Origin: Hirundichthys speculiger
Taxonomy: Eukaryota > Chordata > Actinopteri > Beloniformes > Exocoetidae
DNA: 64,000 nt
Direction of reading: 5' to 3'
Assembly: GCA_018398805.1 (NCBI GenBank)
Contig: JAGFBZ010001902.1
Span: forward strand, 186,001 to 250,000
Part shown: in pieces, positions 36,449 through 55,500 of the stretch
Position numbering within the stretch: position 1 is the first letter of the stretch
Layout of the letters: every line of letters begins with the position of its first letter
Program-made: the position numbers and the translations under genes
Notes under the pieces: generated by a model
Databases searched by the model: none
What the model was told of the DNA's origin: nothing
Seen by the model: the letters and a program-made list of their open reading frames with translations, nothing else

Positions 36449-39400
36449 TATATCCTTTATTTAACCAGATAAAAGCCTCATTGAGATTTTTCAATCTCTT
36501 TTTCAAGAGGGACCTGGCAATATATAATTTACTGAAGTTTTGGTGCAATTTACAGATCATTTGGAATCACTTAAGTGGTATGTTAGTTGCCCTGAATGTC
36601 CTCCATTTATAATTGACAGTCTTCAATATGCTATCAGCAGGACACTGTGCAAACACTTCCTATCAGTGAGTACAATGTATAAGGAGCAGTTCTTGATGTG
36701 CTGTGTGCAAAAAGCAAGTGTCCATCTTGGCATCAAAGTAAATGGCAAATTTCCAGGACAGTTAATGTTAAAGGAGACATTGTGCCCCTATTTTAAAACT
36801 TGATGAAATTTACTGAGGTTTTATTAAAATTTCTGTGGCCTTTTTGGTCAAAATACCACAGAGATACTCTATAGAAGCGGCCTTTTCAATCCTGACTTTT
36901 AAACGCTGTTCATAGCATCAGCAGAAGTGAGCGTTTCAATGACTCCACACCACTTTTACACAGTGATATCAGTGTTATGGCTTTGTGCTACGTACATCAG
37001 AGGTACAGCAGATGCAGAGTGGTGGAAAGTTGAGAGGCGATAAAGATGCGGAGCCTCTATAATGTATTTATTTTTGTGGCTTCTTGCCTTTTTTAAATTA
37101 ATAGTGGATTGACAGAAAAGTAGGGTAGAGAGAGAGAGGGGAAAGACATGAAAAGGGTCACAGACCAGGAACTGGACCTGAGACTGCTACAGCCTCTGTG
37201 CATGGGCCCAACCAAGGGAGGCTCAATGATTCTCCTCTGATCTGGACCTGTGATGTCAAAGTAACCTGTGAATCTGTTTCACTCACTCAGTGACACACTT
37301 TGATAGCTTATGTTTTTCAAGAATGATAATAATCATTAAAAAAAAGACAAAATGTACAGTACAAGACAGGACTGTACATTGAATTACCTTTAAAACACAG
37401 TAATGTACTTTGATAAGTAGTTTGAATGTAACACGTACAAAACTACATAATTCCAAAACCAACTGAGAGAAATACTAAATCAACTGAAAAGATATGACAA
37501 TACCAAACTGTAAAGATGAAATCCCTCCCCAGGCCTGTGTGAAGTCACCACTCTCTAGTTTCTTCAGATCAGGTGTGCAGGGGGAGTGATCAGATACCAC
37601 CATGTCAATCTGTCCAGCTTTCAGTGCCGACCATAACTGCTCCTAGAGGGGAAGACAAAAAGCAGCTGGTAATCAGAGTTTCCATGTATCCAGCACTGCC
37701 TCATTTTAACCCTGAGTGAAAATATCTATGTTTGCATTTACGCCTGTTTACCCGGTTAAAAGAGCCTCTGATAGGGGGGCAGCACTTAAACTGTGTGGCC
37801 CCTGCAGGTATGTTTTCAGCGCACAGGCTGAGGTAATGGTGGGTGGTCTCCACCGTCAGGGGGGCTCCAGCCTCCCGAGCTTCCTCGATAAGTTTCAGCG
37901 GTTTTGCAGAAGACAAGTGAACAATATGACATCGCACCCTGGGGCACAGAAACACAGTTCTCATTTGTACGAACACAACTCTTAAAAGTGATAATGATTG
38001 ATATTTTATTAGTGCACATTGTGATGCTCTTACTGGTACTGCAGACAAAGTTCTGTGACGGTACGAATAGCTTCGATCTCCATGATATCTGGCCTAGACT
38101 GTAGAAAGGTGGAGTATTGGCAAGGGTCTAACATAAGGAGGTAGTGAAAAAGAAAATGCAACACTCAATTAAAAGTTATTAGAAAAAAACACAATATTGT
38201 TGTACATTGATAGTGTGTCTATATTCACCATAAATGTGTCACAGATATATATAGATACAGATACAGAGGAAGCATCCATATACATCTATGAGCAATTTAC
38301 CCATGCCCAGCAAGAACAATAAAAAAGTAGCAATTTAGGGTTTAGACAGCTAAAACTGTTACCGCCAGTCTCTCCCTGTTGTGTCATGAACATCCCTCTC
38401 TGCATGAAACTGGATAAGACAGAGCAGGATGTATTTCAGTGATAACGCACTCAGCAAAACTCATGCACAGTGTAGCACTTTGTGAATTACCAGCAGGACA
38501 CTGGCTGTGCCTTGCAGCTGCCTCATGGCTGCGTGGAGATCACTGTCGGTTACATGAGGGAACTCTTCAACGCCGCTGTGAATGAGGAAACACTTGAAGC
38601 CAGCCACTCCGGCCTTGATCATGGGTCGAAGTTCACGCTGGAAGAAGACATCACTTTTTTTGTTTGCTCGGGTCTAAAAAGGCAACCTGACAGTAATAGC
38701 GTTCATTTTTATCAAATACGTCTCACTATACCTGATTTCCAGGGATCACACCCCCCCAGAAAGCTGTGTCCACAAAACACTGCCCTGTTGCTTCTTTCAG
38801 CTTCTCATGAAAATTTCCAAGCGTCGTGGTTGGAGGAACACTGTTTCTGCAGGAATTTTAACCAGAAATGTTTCTTGTAATGTTGGCATATGCAGCAACA
38901 GTATATTTTATTGGTATATTATATTAACTATAAAAATCTTAAGATTGTTTTGGAAATCATGAGTTCAAATTTGCCCTGTTTTATAGATTTACAGTTTTAA
39001 ATATTATGGTCTTGAGAGAAGTTTTCCTGTCATTTTGTTGACTTCGGTTTAAAATTTAAATAAAAAAAAATGTAAAATTAAATTTTAAATTTTAATTTTT
39101 AAATAAAAAAAAAAATCCTGACAGAGAGTTAAGTTAATAATAAAAAAAGAAACATAATCTGGATGAAAAATGTCAGTATTGTACTTGCTGCAACAAACTA
39201 AGCCCGCTTATGTTCAAATGAAATTTGAAATGGATTTTTATAGTGGGTGGCTATAGAAACTGATGTAAATTAATTTCCTAAAAAGATTTATTTTAAACCA
39301 AATCACGAAAGTAACAATCATATGTTTGCAGGAGGATGAACCTTTCATTTACATTTCTCAATCTGTTTACTTTGCTCACTGTGGACATTGAATGACCGAT

Positions 39401-39841
39401 TTCAAGCGAGCAAAGTCCAAAACTCACAGGGGCATGTCCACAATCGTGGTCACTCCTCCAGCTGCAGCGGCCCTGGTAGCGGTCCAGAAGCCCTCCCAGG
39501 ATGTGCGGCCCGGTTCATTCACGTGGACATGGCAGTCTACAATGCCTGGCATCACCAAGCTGTCACCCACGTCCCATGCCTGCGACCACAGCAGGGTTTC
39601 AGGATAACATCATTCAAGAGTTGTGCAAAAATGAGTGTTTGATCGGTGCATTAGATCTTTAAACCTCACAGACGGAGGAAAACCCAGAGCTTACCTCACA
39701 GCCAGCATCCTCTGTAAAGTTCTCAGTACAGAGTATTTGGTGTATTTTTCCATCCTTTATCTGTATGATAGCAGGACGGACTTCATCCCCAACCAGTACC
39801 CTCTTACTTCTAACAGCACTGACCAGCGAGCCGAGCTCCAT
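34041..39841 (-). CDS. Allantoinase, 11 exons
   Basis: Hydrolyses allantoin to allantoate in purine breakdown; amidohydrolase fold. Exons (minus): 39841-39695 (starts [20 protein letters not shown]), 39579-39428 (HVHVNEPGR, metal-binding HxH), 38846-38732 ([14 protein letters not shown]), 38637-38491 ([14 protein letters not shown], Lys likely carboxylated), 38409-38363, 38127-38034 ([14 protein letters not shown]), 37938-37752 ([19 protein letters not shown]), 37642-37504 ([16 protein letters not shown]), 34543-34371 ([17 protein letters not shown]), a 33-bp exon 34291-34259 ([11 protein letters not shown]) and 34184-34041 ending at TGA. Predicted 458 residues, usual for the family. The join of 38363 to 38127 is one base out of phase: the small exon is 47 bp where 46 would fit. 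The large 34544-37503 intron carries several repeats. Family call firm; exon ends read by eye. Confidence 0.92.
35073..35113. repeat. (CT)n microsatellite
   Basis: A run of 'ct' dinucleotides, about 20 units, followed by 'gtctgtctgtctctg', inside the large allantoinase intron. Confidence 0.95.
36017..36158. repeat. Fish L2/SINE-type tail repeat (reverse)
   Basis: 'ccctgcgatggactggtgac' through 'gatggactccagcagatccc' to 'ggatggatggatga' is the reverse orientation of the copies at 5447 and 12178, in the large allantoinase intron. Confidence 0.85.
36382..36444. repeat. (TG)n(TA)n microsatellite
   Basis: Seven or so 'gt' units run into about 24 'at' units. The ORFs rich in YIYI here are artefacts. 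Confidence 0.95.
37090..37235 (-). repeat. tRNA-derived SINE-like repeat (reverse)
   Basis: 'gagagagagaggggaaagacatgaaa' and 'ctggacctgagactgctaca' are, in reverse, the body of the fish SINE type whose forward copy lies at 42278-42412. In an allantoinase intron. Confidence 0.6.
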
Positions 39842-40920
39842 GCCTGTATACTGAAGGTTACTATAGTCTGTCCAAACTGTGCTTCTACACTCCAGAGATA
39901 TAATCCTGGTAGCAGAGCTGAGGCACCTCCTCCCGCTGTACAGATCAAAGGGTAGGCATGAGTTGATCTTTTTTTTGTTGTTGTTTCTGTTGGATTACAT
40001 ATCCCATCATGAGCAGCAATTCTCCAGCATCTGAGCACATCTGGGTCGAAGCTTTAGATGTTGGATACAGAGGAAGTAATAACACCAGGCTTTATCAACA
40101 CTGTAAAAGAAATAATAATAAAAAGAAAAACAAACATAATTGCATTTTTTTCATGCTGCAAGATGCTTTCTTAATGTTTAAAGCAATATAAATCTGCATT
40201 ATTCTTCAACAGCTTATGAGGAAATTGTGCACATTTAGCTGCATGCTGCCCTCTTCTTGATTATGAAGTGGAGACACTCTGAGAATTGTTATGTTTCATA
40301 CAATTGAAATATACTACGGATCTGGGATATTACCCAACATTTATTTTATCTATCTTTACATCTGGTGTCCTATAGTAGTACTTTATGGACCCTGTTCCTT
40401 AAAATAAGTGTGTGTCAACAACAACAATGTGCTTATATAGCACGTTTCTTGTCCAGGGACCACTCAAGCAGTTTTCTCTCACTCATGCACATTATCTCAC
40501 TGCCCCTTTAAATATTTTATAAGGGAAGTATAAAGAACTCATATTGTAATATTGTTCATAAATATCTTTGGAGGAGTACAATGGAAAACAACAACAGCAG
40601 GTATAAAGTGGGAACATTAGGTCTCAAAAACTTCATGCCATCCCTATAAGAAAGAGAGAAAGTCCTACTTTGATCTAGTTTTTTGAAACAGGGAAACTGG
40701 AATAATCTGATGATTTGTATTTGTATTTGCATGTATGTGTGTCTGCTTTAGTGATTTTAAGAAGAGGTATTGATCCAAATTCTTCAGGATTAACTCAGCT
40801 CTTACTTTTCTCTGTGTTTAAACATTGTGTAAGGTGTTATGAGAAATATTAGCCCAGTATTTATCTCTTACAGTAGAAAACCAACAGGTCCTTCAAGGAG
40901 AGCTCTAGGCTGTTTACTTT
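39842..40920. other. 5' flank of the allantoinase gene and spacer
   Basis: No further exon recognised. Mostly AT-rich and non-coding. The allantoinase promoter is expected in the left part. Confidence 0.4.
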
Positions 40921-40924
40921 ATTG

Positions 40925-41130
40925 CAGGGGTGTCCAACTCCAGTCCTGGAAGGCTGCTGTCCTGCAAGTCTTAGATGTTTCCCTGCTGCAGCTACTGATT
41001 CAAATGAACGAGCCGTTAACAGACGTGGATGACGAGCTGGTGCTGATCCATTCATTTGAATCAGGTGTGTCGTGTCAGGGAAACATCTAAGACATGCAGG
41101 ACAGAGGCCCTCAAAGACTGAGTTTGCTTT
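40925..41130. mobile_element. hAT-type MITE, palindromic
   Basis: It starts CAGGGGTGTCCAACTCCAGTCC, and the right half reads back 'gaatcaggtgtgtcgtgtca', 'gggaaacatctaagacatgc', 'aggacagaggccctcaaaga', an inverted copy of the left half. This is a well-known vertebrate MITE layout with a hAT-like end; the right end is degraded. Confidence 0.7.
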
Positions 41131-41254
41131 TCTGCTTTAATATATGTGGCACATGACCGCTGTTTTCAGACAGACTTGAAAAATCAGGTTTCATTTCTCA
41201 ACATATTTGCATGTGGGACAGAGAGCGCACATTAATTTCAATTTTTAATGCACG

Positions 41255-41255
<1 letters not shown>

Positions 41256-41289
<34 letters not shown>

Positions 41290-41300
41290 TTTTTTTTTTT
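41256..41300. repeat. Homopolymer C34 followed by T11
   Basis: 34 consecutive C (41256-41289) followed by a run of T. Confidence 0.97.
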
Positions 41301-41356
41301 GGCACATTTGGGGATACCATGTCACCTGCGTGGTTTCGTCTGTCTGATAATATTTC

Positions 41357-41427
41357 TGTCCAGAGATCAAAAGCCAAATCTGAAATGTGATCTGATCCTA
41401 GTGGAGCAGCTCATGAGCGAGACTGCA
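41357..41427. repeat. Direct repeat A of a flanking pair
   Basis: 'gtccagagatcaaaagccaa' through 'gcagctcatgagcgagact' is repeated with about five differences at 42889-42957. The two copies flank 1.46 kb of AT-rich repeat sequence. Confidence 0.85.
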
Positions 41428-42888
41428 GTGTAAAAAAAAAAAATCATAAAAAAAACGATAATTTTCCAGCGGCTAGGGCGCCAGAAAAATACCGTGAAAT
41501 AACAGAAAATTACTTTCTCATAAAAATACAATCCATAATTAAAATACAGTCTGTAGTTGTCATTTTAACAAGATTTTGCCTTATTTTCAGGTTGTTTTTA
41601 ACATTTAATTAGAAACATTTTCACATTTTAAAATAATTAAATTACCTAGAAATATGGTAAGTAAATGCTGTATTACGAATAATAATGCTTACATTTACAG
41701 AAATGTACTGTTATTAATTGGTTTCAAAGACATCATTTTATGTAAAGAAGTTGTATAATAATTTGTGCCTGATGTAATATAACAGTATATGACCCAAAAA
41801 AATAATTCGATTCATCTTTCAAAACATGTCAAAAAACAGTTAAAAAACTAGATATTGGGTTCAAAATTGCAACAATTCTAAGGACTGTAGCCTCTGTATT
41901 GTAGTGAATCCTGGTCTGCAACACATGACAGAGACATGGCACTAACAACAGGAGTATTTTGACAACTTCCTGTTTTTGCACAGTACAAGTTTTATATTAC
42001 AAACTTGACTTAACAAACTCATGGGTACTGATTTGAACACAGACTTTACTCAGGGTGACACAAATTAACATGTTAAATGTAAGGGATATGAATCAACAGA
42101 GGGTCAAACCAACAACAGACTTAACATGGCAGCATTAAATCAAAGAGCTAACAAATAAACACAGATAAGCACCTAAACAACCATGGCTGCAAAGGATGCT
42201 GGGAAATGACCCAAAAGGACCTGCCAGATCACTAGCAGCATATCTATCAGAGAAATGCTTTATTGAAAGCATTTAATTGCAGCTCACTTGGTAGAGCTGA
42301 TGCTCCATAAGCAGAGGCAGCAGCCCGAAGTTCAAGTCCAACTCTTTATTTTTCACCCTCTCAGGCTTTCCCCTTTCCCTATGTCTCTTTAGATGTCCTT
42401 TCAAAATGAATATCATTAATAATAATAATTTATTAATATAATGTTAATAAATGTAACCATCTTGTAATGAGAGTAATTGTAGTTATTTTCAATGAAAATA
42501 TTAGTCAATTAACAAAGAAATTATAGTAAAATTACAAATTTTTACTATTAATTCCTCAGTTATTTTAAATGATTTTTTCCTCTTTTTTTTTTTTTTAGAG
42601 TTTTAAAGTTGAATTTTACAGTTTATTCCCTTAAATAACAGACAAATACTTGCGAAATTACAATATATTTGTGAATGTATTTTAACAATAAATATATGTA
42701 TTTCTAATGGGTATTTTTGTAAAAGAACAGAAATAGTGTGTGTTTTCACAGTTACAGTGATTTAATGTTATTTTACATTTGACATGTAAAATCACAGTCT
42801 ATTTTTGTAAATTAAATGGTATTTTAAAAATACAGAAAAAATCTCTAAAGAATAGACATTAAAATTCTGTTATATTACAATTTTTTTT
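41428..42888. repeat. AT-rich interspersed repeat block
   Basis: Repeated motifs such as 'acagaaaattac', 'aaaattac', 'aaaatacagtc' and 'tgtaaaatcacag' on both strands suggest fish 'ACAGTAAAAT' MITE-like sequence. A tRNA-derived SINE is embedded at 42278-42412. No gene. Confidence 0.55.
42278..42412 (+). repeat. tRNA-derived SINE
   Basis: 'gcagctcacttggtagagct' matches a pol III A box and 'gaagttcaagtccaa' a B box, followed by the 'cctctcaggctttcccctttccctatgtc' body known from fish SINEs. Confidence 0.65.
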
Positions 42889-42957
42889 GTCCAGAGATCA
42901 AAAACCAAATCTGAAATGTGATCTGATCCCAATGGAGCAGCTCGTGAGCGAGACTCT
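42889..42957. repeat. Direct repeat B of a flanking pair
   Basis: Second copy of 41357-41427 ('gtccagagatcaaaaaccaa' ... 'gcagctcgtgagcgagact'). Confidence 0.85.
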
Positions 42958-43060
42958 GAGCTGGTTTCTCTGACGCTGGGATGAGGAGGTTTCAAGTCTG
43001 TGGATGCTGAGAGAATGACTGAAAAATGGGTGCTGACAGGATTTAGCATCGCATGAGCGG

Positions 43061-43093
43061 CTCTCCTCTCCTCTCCTCTCCTCTCCTCTCCTC
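43061..43093. repeat. (CTCTC)n microsatellite
   Basis: Seven or so pentamer units of 'ctctc'/'tctcc' just upstream of the ttc39c CpG-rich region. Confidence 0.9.
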
Positions 43094-43563
43094 CGTGCAT
43101 CCGGGGCTGCGCTTTGCGTTGTGACGCAAGGCCGCTTTGACGAGCGCTGCGTGGGTCCGGTCGGGGAGCGCAGCAGCCTCGTTATGTAATGCATCGGATG
43201 CTGGTGCGCGGAGGAGAAGTGGCGGACGGCTAATGCAGTGATATTTAACGACGTTCAGAGATTATGGGTGAACACACTGTCAGCTGTCGTTGGCACGAGC
43301 GATGCCTGATGTAAAACGCCGGAGTGTTGAGTAAAAGAGCGCATCTGGGCATCGGCGGCCTTCACCTGAGCCGCGCAGACGTCTGGAGCCTGCGGGAGGA
43401 GCGCATCTGTTTTTGTAGCCGACAAGAGGCGCGTCCCTATTTGAGACTGTCTCTCACGTCTGTGGAAAGAAGCCAATGCAGGTTTTGTTCAGAGAGGACA
43501 CAGGATCACGGTTATATCTCCACTGCGCTGGTCGGATCCAGCAGCCACCGAGCTGGGTTGTAA
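43094..43563 (+). promoter_or_regulatory. CpG-rich promoter and 5' leader of ttc39c
   Basis: CpG density rises sharply between 43094 and the ATG at 43564, in an otherwise AT-rich region, as expected of a CpG-island promoter. No TATA box is obvious. The transcription start cannot be fixed. Confidence 0.55.
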
Positions 43564-51186
<7,623 letters not shown>

Positions 51187-51914
51187 CTCCAGGAAGAAAA
51201 ACTTCAGTGGCTCAAGCTTTGCACAAAGTTCTCAGCCATTCACGGTCACTGTTTGATATTCCGGTGAACAAACCCCCGTGTTTTTCACTCTTAAACGATT
51301 TGAAGACATCGTGTACATAGGTTTGTCTCCTTATCTAGTCAGACTGATGATGAAGTGCCATCTCTGTGCGTTTTGTACAGCACTTGATGTTAACGTGTTT
51401 ATACTAGCGCGTAGACAGATATAGACTGTGCGGGTTAATAACTATGCCTGAAATCGCCAAAGTTATACTGGTGCAAATGTCTTGTTAACCAGCAAGTTCA
51501 TCCCAGTGCGTTCATACCTTTGTTCGATTACTGCAGTTCTCCAGCATCAGTGGAGTTGCCACTGGCGCTGAAGAACCGTTGAGGTTATAAAATATCTAAA
51601 ATATGTAAGTGCAAAAACAACTTTAGATTCTTTTTTTCTGTTTTTTTTTTTTAAAGAAATTTACCAGCTGTTTCCCCCTTTTTCCAGTTTTTCTTTCCAA
51701 CAAGACTAACACAAGCGATTTATGGCTGGGATGCAGAGATGAAACTAATATAAATCTCTGACCCCAACTCTCTAGCTGTTTCTTTAAGTATTTTTCTCTC
51801 TGCTGTGTGCTCACTGGCTAGTAACAGTTTTACTCTTTAAAGATGTATTTTGAAGATTTTGATCATGCTACTCCCTTCAGTGAGCAATCTAACACATTAA
51901 GTAGTATTTTATCC
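51187..51914 (+). other. Probable ttc39c 3' untranslated region
   Basis: Follows the stop directly with no ORF of note. A poly-T run lies near 51637-51652. No convincing AATAAA close by, so its end is unknown. Confidence 0.45.
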
Positions 51915-52035
51915 ACTTGCTTTCTGTATCTACGTCATCCTTTTCTGCATCACAGGGAGGCTGGAGCCTTTTCCCGCTGTCATAAAGCAGCAGGCAGGGC
52001 ACAAACTGGTCACTAGCCCGTCACAGAAGTAACCT
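51915..52035. repeat. Diverged L2/SINE-type tail repeat
   Basis: 'tatccacttgctttctgtat' ... 'gggaggctggagccttttcccgctgtcataaagcagcaggcagggcacaaactggtcactagcccgtcaca' follows the layout of L2/CR1-tail repeats (city-block consensus known in fish), much diverged. Confidence 0.6.
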
Positions 52036-52390
52036 TTTAACAAGATCATATGTTCCTCAAGACTAATTTCACAAAAGATACAAGTACTTATGCTTTTTTG
52101 TTTACATTCTTGCCAGTTTCAAGTCTCATTCTATAAAACATTCTGTAATAGAATAATGCTTAAGCTACATTGCATAAAACAACATAGAATATAATTACTG
52201 CAGTAAAAATTTGAGTTAAAGAATCCACCTATTTACTTAGACCGATCAAACATAACATTTTGATCACTGAGAGGTAATGTGAGTAAACAGTATTAATCTT
52301 GTTACAGTGAATGTTCTGCTGGGAAAACCTGCATCCTGGCATTTTATTTTGGGACTTTGTACCAACCAAAATGTTTTTGCTGACAATAAC
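52036..52390. other. Spacer
   Basis: AT-rich; nothing recognised. Confidence 0.4.
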
Positions 52391-52503
52391 CCCCTCAACA
52401 TGGCAGCATCATGTTACCATGTTGTTACCTTCAACATGGCAGCATCATGTTACCATGTTGTTACCCTCAACATGGCAGCATCATGTTACCATGTGGTTAC
52501 AAC
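52391..52503. repeat. 36-bp tandem repeat, three copies
   Basis: 'caacatggcagcatcatgttaccatgttgttaccct' occurs three times with two or three changes. An ORF through it gives NMAASCYHVVT repeats, considered a by-product. Confidence 0.92.
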
Positions 52504-55500
52504 ATGGGCTCCTCCAAGAGCCACCTCCCCCAGCAGGTCAGCAGTGGGTCCCTCAGCAAAAGCTTTTAGGAAGGATTAAAAGAACACAGCAAAGAAACTG
52601 AGGTGTTCATTTGGTCTTCAAACTCCACAGACACCAATCTGATGGCACCTGTGGAAGCAATCCACTTCCACAGACACGGCCCCGCACAACCCACAGGGAC
52701 CAAAAGATCTATTGATATCGCAGTAGCAGACACCCCAGGACACCCTCAACTGTCCAGACTCTGACTCTTCAGAGCTTTTTTTGAGCACTCAAGGAGGACT
52801 TGCTCATTATTAAGTGGGTAGTCATGATGTTATACTTGATTAGTGAGTCTTTGGGTTAATAAGTATCATTATCAACTATCAGCTCTCATTTAAATATATA
52901 AATAGTGTTTCTTCTGCTATTCGCATTTGTTTAATTAGAGAAGAGAGAACTCCTGCACGTTGTCTTTTTTACCTACAGTTAACTTAGTTGTGAATGCAAC
53001 TTATAGTGTTTAGACTTTGCTATGACCCTGGGTCAGTTGTGTGGGTCAGTGAAGTTAAGAGAAAATAAATATCAGGTAGATACATCCAGCACTTGTCCAG
53101 GTGGTTTGTCAGGTAAGCAGTCCCACAAACTGCATGAAGAAAAAGATGATTTTCATGGTACCTCTATCAGAATTATTTTTACAACTCTTTATGTTAGTCC
53201 TCTATATAGACATTGAGGCTAAATATTCTACAATATGAAATATGGCAAAAAAAAAAAAAAAACTCAACTTAATGGTGCTAAAATATAGTTCATCATGCAA
53301 TAGTGCAACATAAAAACAACGAAGAATTTAAAATGGACTTGACAAAAGTAAGCAAAAAAAAAAAAAAAAAGCAAATATCTTAGACAGACCGTATGCAGGA
53401 GCTCTCTCTCTGAAGGACATTTTCTCCAGCATACCTGAACGCGTGCATGTGCTTCTGACATCTTGATGATCAATATACTTGTCAAGTCACTCATTAAAAC
53501 AAGTCAAATCCAACAGAAGTCACGTGTATTCACAGTGGAACTGAACAAACGAACTAACTAGCAATCCCTCACAGGAAGAAGTCAAGGTAGATAACATCAC
53601 TGATCATTTTAAGTCACTCAGAGAAATTACATTCAAGTTGACTGACATTGTGCATTTATAGTATGAGGTCACCACACTTCATGACACACCATAGTGTTTT
53701 GTTCATGCTTGTTTTTTGTCTGTTTTTAATTTTGTTTTATTTTTATGTAGCATTTGGCATTGTTAATGCGCACTATGCATGGCATGCCTGGGCAACAGTG
53801 GCTTTAAGACCGTACTGAAGTCCAATGTACCGGTATGTCCATTCCTGCACATACATAAAGTTATTATATCACAATATCTTCAGTACAGTTATGTTATCTG
53901 TTGAAACGTGCTGCTAAATGTCAGCCTAATAAACATATATCACTACTGATTTATTTTAATTGTGTTTTAGTGATAGATGCCTTTAATTTAAGTTTATTTA
54001 TTATATAAAAAGATGTACGTTTACAGGAGATATTCATCCTGCTTCTTTTTAAGTATTGCAGCCACCAATCAAGCTATTCAGAAATCTTGTATTGGACAAA
54101 GAACATTCAACAGTGTAATTTTAATAACCTTTTTAAACAGTTTCACACTAAATGCATATGACATTTTCACTGCAGGGCATTCCTTTTTATGAAGGGCACT
54201 CTGCCTTTTTGTCATTCAAGAAATATAACTAAATGACGGGCACTGAGGACTTTTTTTTTTATTTTTAAAAAAAGGGTTCCAACAATGGCAACTGTGTTTT
54301 TCCTTTCTTGTTCAGAGTTGTGGGCTGGTAAGTTTATTTTTCCTAAAAAGACCTGTTAAGACAGTGCTTGTCATCCTTGTGGCTCTGATGAATATAAACT
54401 GTTGTAAATGTTGGAGTGACTGCCGTCATGCGGTCTGTGCAGTGAAAGTCATGTTCCAGTGTAATATCAGTAAGATGTTACCTGCCTGCTGTACCAAATA
54501 CCTCTCTCACCAGAACATTTCCCCGTTTTGTCAAGAGACTTTCTTGAACTCAAGATATTAGGATGATGGTGTCTCAATGTGTCACTAAACAGAACAATAA
54601 ACTGTTTTCCATCATTCAAAAAAAAACATTTGCTCTTGCTTATTGCTTTAGTTACATTTTTGGATTATATATACTTTGTCGCTTTAGATGCAACCATACC
54701 AAGCTGTAGTCTGCCATACCTGAACTTAATGCCCAATTAAAGAAATAACTACAGTGTTTGAAAATGGTATAAATGCTGATGTCTCTGTCCTTTGTTGGAA
54801 GGAAACACTGGGAGGAAATTGAAGAAGTCAGCTGAGAAACTTCCACCTCTCCTGGCATGGTATCACTAACCAGGCTTTCTAAAGCAAACAGTGGAGGCAG
54901 CCATTCCTATTAAAAGGGTCAGTCAGAGCTGTAATGTACATTTAAATGTCATGATGGACTCCTCCCTGCTTTTTGTTTGCATATTCCACCAGGGGGTGCT
55001 CATGCCAAAGAAGGTAATAGGAAGCAAATTCTGCTACCCACATAAGGCAGTTTTTTTTTTTAATAAAGCCACACCTTTAACAGCTGCAACACTAAAGTGA
55101 TGTTTACCCAATAATGATGAAAATAAAGATTTTGTCTCTGCCAACATGTATCAATGAATAGATTGAAAATATACAACAGCTGGATTGTCCATGGGTTCCA
55201 TTTAGGCTCATGTCAGTCCCCACATTGGTTATGCTTGGGTACCAAATGGACACAGGTCCAACATAGGCATCTTATCTGTTGTCCCCATGTTGTGGGACAA
55301 TGTGGAATTGGTGGGAAATCAAATATTGGCAAGAGCCCTAAGGTACTGTGTATTTTGATTTTAAATCTATTGCACTTTAATTATGTAAAATCTTAAATGC
55401 AAGGCTGAACAGTGTCACTAGTCTAACACAGATATCCAGACCTCTCTTGCTCTTGCCATGTCCTCCAGCTTATTGGTCATGCCTGGGCATCTCCATGCAT

